The notes under the pieces were generated by a model that saw only the letters and a list, made by a program, of their open reading frames with translations, had not been told where the DNA came from and searched no databases. Of a DNA stretch of 64,000 bases, positions 56,853-64,000 are shown piece after piece. The first letter of the stretch is position 1; every line of letters begins with the position of its first letter. Location of the stretch: contig NC_083388.1 in assembly GCF_031755915.1 (NCBI RefSeq), forward strand, positions 26,567,001 through 26,631,000, read 5' to 3'. The position numbers and the translations under genes were made by a program. This DNA comes from Ziziphus jujuba. Taxonomy: Eukaryota > Streptophyta > Magnoliopsida > Rosales > Rhamnaceae.

Positions 56853-57119
56853 TCTTTGTCAGCGATCATCGTTGTTTACGATCATCTTGCTGATTCGGTT
56901 GAAGGCTCTCAATTCCTCTCTATTTCTCTTTAGTCCTCTACGATCTCATTGTTTTTGAAGCCTAAGTCACCAAGAATCAAATCTATTTTATCAGAAATCT
57001 TCTCTGCTTGAAATTTGTGGAAAGACTGAGAGAATGGTGGTTGTTGTGCTAGGCGCGTGCTTACGCCATTGAAGACCCAAGCTTTGCCTTGAATTTTTAC
57101 AGAGTACATTTTTTTTTTT

Positions 57120-57610
57120 TTTATTAACATTGAACAACTAATTTTTTTTTTTTTTTTTTTTTTGGCCTGTGAAAAAATTTAGTGCAATTTTTCAGTAGTC
57201 TTTTTTTTTTTTTTCCTTTCTATTTTCCTCCTGATTTTTTTCCCCTCCTATTTTCTAACTCCAAAAAAAGCTTAATTACTTTTTTTATTTTATTTTGTTC
57301 TTCTGTTCTAAGAGCAGATTTTTTAGATTTAATTGATATTTTTCTTTTGTTTGGGGATAGTTGAAGAGAAATTTGTGAAACGCTAAGTCTCAATTTGGTT
57401 TTTATTTCATTAGTATTTTTGAAAAAAAAAAAATCTAATAGTGGAATATTTTGAAAAGAACTCAAGGGTTAGCCATAGTTGAACAAGAACTTAGAAGTAT
57501 TTACTAACATTTTTTATTCTATTATTCTTCCTTACGTTATGCTTTCTTTTCTTTTTTTTTAATAAAAAAAAGTTAATAAATTATTTCTGAGAGATGTATC
57601 ATATCGATTA
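57120..57610. repeat. Duplicated host segment, partner of 11640-12112
   Basis: T-rich runs (57109-57122, 57140-57163, 57201-57214) followed by the shared order TTCTTCTGTTCTAAGAGCAG, GAGAAATTTGTGAAA, TTTTGAAAAGAACTC, AACAAGAACTTAGAAG, TATTTACTAACA. It shows that the DNA left of element D and this place descend from one host unit. Confidence 0.65.
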
Positions 57611-57939
57611 GGCATTAATTATGGATATAATAACATATTGGATCGCATATCAAGCTGAATAATTAAGCCTTTTTTTATTCTTTAAATGCCTCAAATTATT
57701 AATACCTCAATGCTAATTTAAAGTTATTCTAATTTATCTGTACAGCGGAAGGAGACCACAAAATGTATGGCGTTTCAGGTTCTGAACATGTAAGCTTGTT
57801 TCTATTTGCCACGAACTGTACAGTTTTTAAAGAAATTGTGTTTAAAGAAATAGCATTCTATGGATAATTATCTCCCCACCAAATGGCAGGTAACTCGCAA
57901 TAGCATTTTCATGTAAATTATATATGCATACATATATTT

Positions 57940-58963
57940 GGAAACAGGCTAGGGTTTTTGATGTTAACTTCGATTGATTTATAATAGCCTGGGCACTCTA
58001 TAATAGCCTAGCTTTACATTCGCATGCACTCTCTCAGTAGTGGCTTTACGTTCTCTGCCATGTTTTTTTTCACTCTTCTGGCAATCCAGAAATTAAACTA
58101 TTCGAGAAAATAAAAAAATTAAACTATTCGAGAGCACAGCTTTGATTAGCTGACTTTAAGTGAGCTAAAGCAAAAAAGCACAGCTTCGATGACAGAGTAG
58201 CTTGGCTTGTGAGAAAAAGGTTGCTTTGTTTCTAAGCTGGTTTTAGCTTGCTTTTGTTTGTTGATACAAATAGAAAAAGCCTTGTAAAGGTAATCAGTCT
58301 TCATGAATGAGAATTAAGCCTTGTAAACGTTAGCAGTATCAATCTTCATGAGTGAGAATTGAGCCTTGTAAACGTAATCAGTCTTTCATGAATGAGAATT
58401 GAGCAATCTTTCCGGTAGATTTTTTTTTTTTTTTTTCGTTCTCCTTTTTCTCCTTTCATTTAGGGTTTCAGCTTTAATTTTTACTTCAGAAATTTTTACT
58501 TAAACAGATTGATTCAAAAATTAAAAGAATGACACAATAATGAGAGAATGAGACAGTATGAAACAAAGAAAAGCAAACCTATATGGTAGCTAGCTAGGTA
58601 GGGTTAGGAGCTAATACATCATATATATCAATCAGCAAATATTTGTTTTTGATCAATATGAAAGAGCAAATATTAAGCTACACACATATACCAGCAGTAG
58701 CAGGCAAATTCTAACATATAGTCATACAGCTTTAGGGGCAGGACATGGCTTCTTTGACGAGCAGCCTGCAGGGCTATTAAGCTCCCAATGAATTACACGA
58801 CAGAGAAAGAGAGAGTCATGCATAGATGAGGGAGGGGTTTTACAAAGCTTTAGTAGTGTAACACGCAAAATTAATTAATCTTTTTTTATATTATTATTAT
58901 TATTTATATGTTTAAATTGTTTACTACCTCAGTGTTGATTTATTTTCACTTATTTGTGTACAG
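57940..58963 (+). promoter_or_regulatory. Upstream region of F-box copy 2
   Basis: Contains AATAGCCTGGGCACTC (compare 27884), three repeats of GCCTTGTAAA-GTAATCAGT with CATGAATGAGAATT (58272-58402), and AGGGGCAGGACATGGCTTC (58733). An intron-like acceptor TTTGTGTACAG ends at 58963, implying a transcript that starts further upstream. Matching DNA is present at 49236-50257. Confidence 0.45.
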
Positions 58964-59029
58964 AGCGTATCAGGTTTTGAAGAGATATTTGTGTTTAAAG
59001 AAATTGAAAAGCTCGTGCAAGAATTGGTT

Positions 59030-60199
59030 ATGATGTCGATTAGCAAGTGCAAGATGGAGGATCTTCCGAAAGAGTTGGTGATTTCAATCCTGTTACGTCT
59101 ACCAGCGGAAGATCTTCGACGATGCAAAGGCGTCTGCAAGTCATTATACTCCATTATCACCAGTCGGCCTTTCATTGAGGTACGCCGGAAGATAAGGAAT
59201 TCTTATATCCTTGTCAAATACGAGGATCTTATCAGTAGCAAGCATGTCATCTCTTTACTTTGTGATGAAACCTTAGAAGTCGTTTATACCCAAACAATAT
59301 TATCCGATACTCCATTAATGGATTCAATGAGTTCGAAAGATCGTGTCGTCAAGGTGGTGGGCTGCTGTAATGGTGTGGTATGTCTTAGGCGTATAGATAT
59401 GTATGTCTTATGGAACCCTGCAACAAGAGATGCAAAAATTATTCCAGATGGATTATACAAAAGCAATCCGGATAAGAAAATGTTTCAACATCGAGAGATG
59501 GGATTCGGTTTTGATCCCAAAAACAATGATTACAAACTTGTCTCAATCCAAAGATTGTTTGGAGACAATCGACGCCCTGTCCGTCCGTGCCAACAAGAGG
59601 TTGAAGTTTACAGCTTAAAAGCAGGCTGTTGGAAATTGCTACCAGGTATCATCCCAACTTGTGATATTATGTCGGCATATTCAGTTGAAGGATGCAACGG
59701 TGGCGAAATGATTTCGTGGTTGGTATGGAATGAAGAGTATGGAGAACATGTCATGTCATTCGACATCAGCAATGAGGTATTCATAACAACACCTTTGCCT
59801 CCTTTTATAATTGAAAGCAGCAGTGATGGTAACTGTCGGAATAGCCTTATGTTTCATAATGCATCCCTTGCTCTTGATCATTATGTTAAAGATAGAAAGA
59901 ATCAAACAGAGACCCATAACATATGGGTGTTGGGTGAATATGGTGTCAAGGAATCATGGACTAATCTATTTATTGTTGGACCCTTCAAATTATTAGGACC
60001 GAGTATAAGTGGATTTTGGAACAACAATAAGGTTCTTCTCGAGGTACACGGAGGTGGATGTCGTCATGATCTGATTTTGGTAGACCCTTCCATCCGAAAA
60101 ATTAAAGATTTAGATATTCATGGAACATCACTTCAAGTGTTTAACTACCAAGAAAATCTAGTTCAAATTAATGCAACTCCTCCTATCAACTTATTTTAA
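59030..60199 (+). CDS. F-box/FBA-type protein, copy 2, intact (389 aa from ATG 59030)
   Basis: F-box at residues about 9-52 (MEDLPKELVISILLRLP, then VCKSLYSIITSRPF), which in this family recruits Skp1/ASK. The F-box-associated (FBA) domain, which binds the target, covers about 100-330: VGCCNGVVCL, VLWNPATRD at ~126, MGFGFDPKNNDYKLVS, EVEVYSLKAGCWK and SWLVWNEEYGEHVMSFD. It would act as the target-binding part of an SCF ubiquitin ligase. The target is unknown. The frame is open upstream to an AG acceptor (58963), and those codons (SVSGFEEIFVFKEIEKLVQEL) resemble peptidase exon 3. I chose the first true ATG (59030); ATG 59054 would also keep the F-box. A spliced upstream exon is possible. CAATAAAGCT near 60369 is a likely poly(A) context. 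Confidence 0.88.
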   Translation: MMSISKCKMEDLPKELVISILLRLPAEDLRRCKGVCKSLYSIITSRPFIEVRRKIRNSYILVKYEDLISSKHVISLLCDETLEVVYTQTILSDTPLMDSMSSKDRVVKVVGCCNGVVCLRRIDMYVLWNPATRDAKIIPDGLYKSNPDKKMFQHREMGFGFDPKNNDYKLVSIQRLFGDNRRPVRPCQQEVEVYSLKAGCWKLLPGIIPTCDIMSAYSVEGCNGGEMISWLVWNEEYGEHVMSFDISNEVFITTPLPPFIIESSSDGNCRNSLMFHNASLALDHYVKDRKNQTETHNIWVLGEYGVKESWTNLFIVGPFKLLGPSISGFWNNNKVLLEVHGGGCRHDLILVDPSIRKIKDLDIHGTSLQVFNYQENLVQINATPPINLF

Positions 60200-61227
60200 T
60201 TTAGCTATTTCTGTTTTTGTTTGTTGGTCTAATTGTTTTTAATTTATCTATTTACATATGTTTTTTTGTTGGTCTGATTGTCACGGATATGATAGAGTTG
60301 ATATTAATTAAGTTTTCATGGAGGTATCTACTATCTCGGACTCAAATCATTGTTTCAGACTATATATCAATAAAGCTTTTATTGTTCTTTATATCTTTTA
60401 CATGTATTATTCAATTCTTTTGGTTGGCAAAAGTGTGCGAAGCGTGCAAAGTCGCCTGAATGACAAATTCTTATTTATCGGAAGTTTTCCAAATTTGAGC
60501 AGCCACCAAGATTAAGCCATCTAAGACTAGTTAACTTACAACTGTCGGTGGGAAGATCCTAAGTCTTCTGCGGTAACGCAGAAGAAAGGACTGAAGATTT
60601 TTGAAACACCCAATTCTCAAGGGTACCACTTCAATCATTGTCTTAAATTTTAACCATCTTATAGTCACTGGAAAGTTGCAAATTAAGGAGGGATGAACTG
60701 AACTACAAACTCAAACTCAAACTCAAGCTAGATGTTAATCCTATTCAGAGACTGGATAGGGTTTTGAGTGAGAGTAATCCTTTAACGCCAATACAAGGGG
60801 AAAGTATGAGAACATGTATGTCATATTTTCCAAAATCACATTTTCAAATTGAACAAAAAAGAAATTCATAATAGATTAATAGCGAATAATAATGCATAAT
60901 AACAGATGACATATGAAATTGCCATTTTTTTTTTTTTTTTTAGGTGTTGTCCTTTTCTTCTTGCTTAGCATAAAAAGTTGAATAATTTGCTTGAAGCGTA
61001 AATAAGATTAAATGTGAAATTGACAAGTTTTCTTTTCTCTGTCAACGCGTGATTCTTTTTTATTTTTTATTTTCAATGGTTTTGGCATAAGAAGTAGAAT
61101 AATTTGTATTTAATGCAAGCTAAACACAATTCCATTAACGTCCAAAACAAAGTAAGAAATTAACTAAGCATAAATGGATACTAGAATGATGAAAGGAGTC
61201 ACCTTACATTAATCTGGAAGAGATGCA
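60200..61227. other. F-box 3' flank and AT-rich spacer before the NB-LRR gene
   Basis: 60215-60380 contains a short repeated stretch (TTTGTTGGTCTAATTGTT and TTTGTTGGTCTGATTGTC) and the F-box 3' flank words (CTCGGACTCAAATCATTG, ATCAATAAAGC). Apart from the LRR piece listed separately, 60560-61227 shows nothing recognisable. Confidence 0.45.
60483..60558 (-). pseudogene. Isolated LRR fragment of NB-LRR type
   Basis: The minus strand reads DLPTDSCKLTSLRWLNLGGC and then SNLENF, one and a half leucine-rich repeats of the kind found in TIR-NB-LRR proteins (L-x-x-L-x-x-L with GCSNLE). It ends where the F-box 3' flank begins. It is on the same strand as the gene at 61228 but not part of its exon plan. 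Confidence 0.6.
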
Positions 61228-61976
61228 TCAAATTCTCTTAGGATTTGGTTGATCATCTTCTTCTTCCTTGTCAGAGCTTATAAAAATCACACCTCCACCG
61301 GCTTCAAACGCATTCCGGCTTCTCTTAGTTATATTATGTTCGACATCTGGTTCCCTATCATCTTGACTAAGGATACCAAGTCTCTCTGCATCTTGGGCAT
61401 ATAATAGTTGATCCCACACTTTGTGATGGTTGAAAATTGATGCACTGGGTTGAAAATAAATGTGGCATTACAAGTAGATGAAAAAAAGTTTGCTTGTTTC
61501 TTAATAAAATCCTCAAAGATGCTATGGTCATACCACAAGAACATGTGATCAGATTCTGCAACTCCCCAAGTCTTGCTAGCCATCATCCTATTCCAGTTCA
61601 TAAACCAGTTGAACTTATGGCCTATACCATTGTTCCTCTTCAATGAGCATTTACATGATATCCACAAGGGTAAATTACGATCGCAATTCCTGAATGCAAC
61701 AACAGTACAGAGAGCAATACCCAACAAGTTGGAGTGCCAATTTAGAGGAAGCTGGATATTCAGTGAAGATCCCTTTGATGGCCGCGTAAACCAATCTGGA
61801 GTTTCATCTCCCTCTGTTTGGTACGTAAACCAATCTGGAATTTCATTTCCTGGACACCAAATTCTTAACGAGGGTGATGCAAAGAATGGAAATTCCTGTC
61901 TCATGGATGGAAATGGATTAGAAAGCATTTAAACAATCATTGATCATGGACGAAAAACTTACATTCTATGTAAACA

Positions 61977-62017
<41 letters not shown>

Positions 62018-64000
62018 TAGAAAGAAACAAACAAACAAACTTACATTCTTAGTTTTTAATGTAGAAGCTGCCATACGCAAAATTCTGATATGTACATCAG
62101 CCATTATTCCCCTGCTTGCTTCATGATCCAACTTCATACAATTGAAAAATTTTAAATCCAGGCTATGTTGGCATGCATCCGAATTTGCTAAAGAAGTTGA
62201 TAAAGTTGGGAATTTTTCAAGTTTTGAGCAGCCAAACAAGGAAAAGTGTTCTGTATTGTTTAACTTATTGATGCTGTCTGGTAGAGCTTTAAGCTTGCAG
62301 CAGTTGTCAAGGTTCTATTCTTTAAGCCCTTTTAGATTTCCAATGGAAGAGGGTAGCTCTTTAATTCTTGTTTCATCCAAATGGAGGAAGCGTAAACTTT
62401 CCAAAGGCTCTGAGATTTCCGGAATGTATCTCAATTTTGAGCATACAGAGAGAGAAAGAAATGTGAGAGCTTTTAGATTATAAATGCGAGTAGGGAGACT
62501 CTCAAGCCTTTTGCAACCTTTGAGATAAAACTTAACTAGACCAGACAGTTCGTCTACTGATGATGGCACTGCCTTTATCGTGGTTCCACTTATATCTAAC
62601 CGACTTAGAACCTTTGGAAGACTTGGAAACATGTCAATGGATGCGCAGGCAGAGAGACTCAGAGATTTGAGTGAATCCATATTACTAGTGCTGCTCGGAA
62701 GATTCATAAGGACTTTACCGTTGTGAAGATTCAAAGACTCGAGTTTGTCCAGAGATCCAATCGATGAGGGAACTTCTTTTATTTCTGTACATCCTTCCAA
62801 AACTAACTCTTTTCAAATTCCTGGATAGCTCTGGAAGTTTCTCAAGTTTTGAGCAGCATCTCAGGTTCAAAGAACTGAGCTTGCAATGATATTGCAGAGT
62901 TGGAGGAAGTTGAAGCAAACTTATACAGTATTCAAGATTTATAGTCTCAAGGTTCGGAGCGTGAGCAACGTCTGGGATTTTAGTCAAGTGCTTAGAGTGA
63001 CTAAGATCCATCTCTATTAACTTCCCAAGATCCTGCAATTAATATTTAAGAAAAGTTATCAAGGCAGATAATAATGGCTATGATTGCTTGGCATAGCTCT
63101 TTTGAAATTCACACAATGTGGTATTTAATATCATAATTAAATTAGAGCATACCTGAACGCCATTCCAAAGTTCCTCAAGTTGGCTGTTAGGCATTTGAAG
63201 GATAACAATGTTCTCTGGACTAAACTATGATGGCAAAGATTTAAGAGGGTATCCATCCCAATATAGATATGTAAGTGCATCAGGAAGGCAATGAAGACCT
63301 TGAGGAAATTTCAGTTTGCATTTCTCTTCCTCATCAAAATTATAAATTTTAAGCAACCTTAGATTATGCATCTGTGAGAAGATTTCAGGGCTCAGAATTA
63401 TCTCTTTCATCTCAGATGTATTTAGGAATATGCCTTCAACTTTTGCAGATCCCTAGTAAATAAATGAGACATATAGTAGCATACAAAAACTTCAGTTAAA
63501 CACTGGAAAACAGTATATCTGTACCAATATTTTGTTGCTCATAAAGAAAAGAAAGAAAAGTCCAACTTCTTTAAAAGGAAAGTCAAGCATCTAGTTCACT
63601 TACCCTGTTTCTTTTGAACACATCATGGATATTCTCAGTTTTCCATAATCTACTACGGTCTCCAGGTGTTTAATAGTCTTCTCGGACAATTTCTCTACCC
63701 ATTTCTTGCAGCAGATCATGCATTCGCAGCTTATTGTTGATGATGGTTATGAGAGTCTTATCAATCAAACTTTGTATTCCTATGATTGCAAAGAGGCCAC
63801 AACCATCAAGTATTCTTTCTAAAAAATTTGCATCATATCCTTTGAAGAAACATGCAATATCAAGAAATATATCTTGTTCCTTATCATCTAACTCACCATA
63901 ACTTATTTTCAGCACACTTTGAATGTCCTTTTTTGGAACTGCTTCCAGTTTATCCAGTGCACTTTCCCATTCTTCTTTGCTCCTCGAATAAAGGACAGAG
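61228..64000 (-). pseudogene. TIR-NB-LRR (C-JID) disease-resistance gene, 3' part, broken
   Basis: Exons on the minus strand: 64000-63604 (end of NB-ARC), 63452-63153, 63032-62045 (LRRs) and 61895-61228 (C-JID), all with GT-AG borders. NB-ARC shows FLDIACFFKG (TIR-class RNBS-D) and the MHD motif at 63715-63723. LRRs follow (for example LKSLSLSACASI, LVKFYLKGCKRLESLP). The post-LRR domain has IWCPGNEIPDWF. Lesions: TAA at 63670-63672, TAG at 63225-63227, an extra base in the A run at 62810-62813, TAG at 62315-62317, and a frame change near 61405. Such proteins sense pathogen effectors and trigger defence. This copy could at best yield a TIR-NB protein ending after MHD. The N-terminal half is outside the window. 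Confidence 0.85.
61977..62020. repeat. (TA)n(GA)n microsatellite in the last intron of the NB-LRR gene
   Basis: A TA run followed by a GA run lies between the LRR and C-JID exons. It gives no coding potential. Confidence 0.85.

Larger units (their letters stand above)
56378..57830 (+). pseudogene. Peptidase remnants (exon 1 and exon 3 pieces) between C1A copy 2 and F-box copy 2
   Basis: 56378-56432 reads NWREERWMTGIIDQGDTG and ends at a GTAAGT donor, as in peptidase exon 1. No exon 2 follows. At 57746-57800 an AG acceptor leads into GCGGAAGGAGACCACAAAAT, then GGCGTTTCAGGTTCTGAACA, the exon 3 pattern, with the rest diverged. A CT-rich microsatellite and T-rich DNA lie between. Confidence 0.6.

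Noticed and set aside
56533..56958. Frames rich in R/E or L/S around the CT microsatellite
   Set aside because: Low-complexity translation of (CT)n on either strand.
1..64000. CRISPR arrays, bacterial operons, ribosome-binding sites or rRNA genes
   Set aside because: Nothing of the kind is visible. The repeats present are LTRs, TRIMs, microsatellites and segmental duplicates of a plant genome.

Overview
This is nuclear DNA of a eudicot plant. The evidence is intron-bearing genes with GT-AG borders, long Ty3/gypsy and miniature LTR elements primed by initiator tRNA-Met, an F-box/FBA gene family, and a TIR-type NB-LRR resistance gene carrying the post-LRR C-JID domain. A woody rosid would fit, but I cannot name the species from the window alone.

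About three quarters of the window is LTR retrotransposon, stacked in nests whose borders can be read from 5-bp target-site duplications (TSDs). (1) 1-6307: element A, a decayed Tekay/Del-type gypsy element with a 427-bp TRIM inside its RNase H region and a truncated 3' end. (2) 12116-26748: element D, a gag-less relative. Its 5' LTR holds solo LTR F (minus strand), which in turn holds solo LTR E. Its 3' LTR holds a second TRIM and is fused at the primer-binding site to a third, tandem TRIM (to 27188). (3) 30240-48555: element G, with 3.1-kb LTRs around only 346 bp of internal DNA. Its 3' LTR holds solo LTR H, which holds element I (36497-44778), a young and apparently intact gypsy element with a 1699-codon Gag-Pol frame that runs into its own 3' LTR. 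(4) 50680-53382: solo LTR J. (5) 54918-55285: LTR fragment K.

The remaining host DNA is one dispersed family of repeating units, broken up by the transposons. Each unit combines papain-like (C1A) cysteine peptidase exons with an F-box/FBA gene. Peptidase copies at 8609-9567 and 54019-54917 are both broken, and smaller remnants lie at 27833-28335 and 56378-57830. F-box copies lie at 28422-29644 (one frameshift), 50258-50540 (large deletion) and 59030-60199 (intact, the best host gene here). The DNA just upstream of each F-box start is homologous to peptidase exon 3, which suggests the F-box lineage arose by joining to, or recombining with, the peptidase gene.

The right end (61228-64000, minus strand) is the 3' part of a TIR-NB-LRR/C-JID resistance gene with three stop codons and two frameshifts. 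A stray LRR piece of similar type lies at 60483-60558. Pieces of a J-domain co-chaperone gene and of a GUF1/LepA-type translation GTPase lie on the minus strand near 48.6-49.2 kb. Only two reading frames look intact: the element I polyprotein and the F-box gene at 59030-60199.
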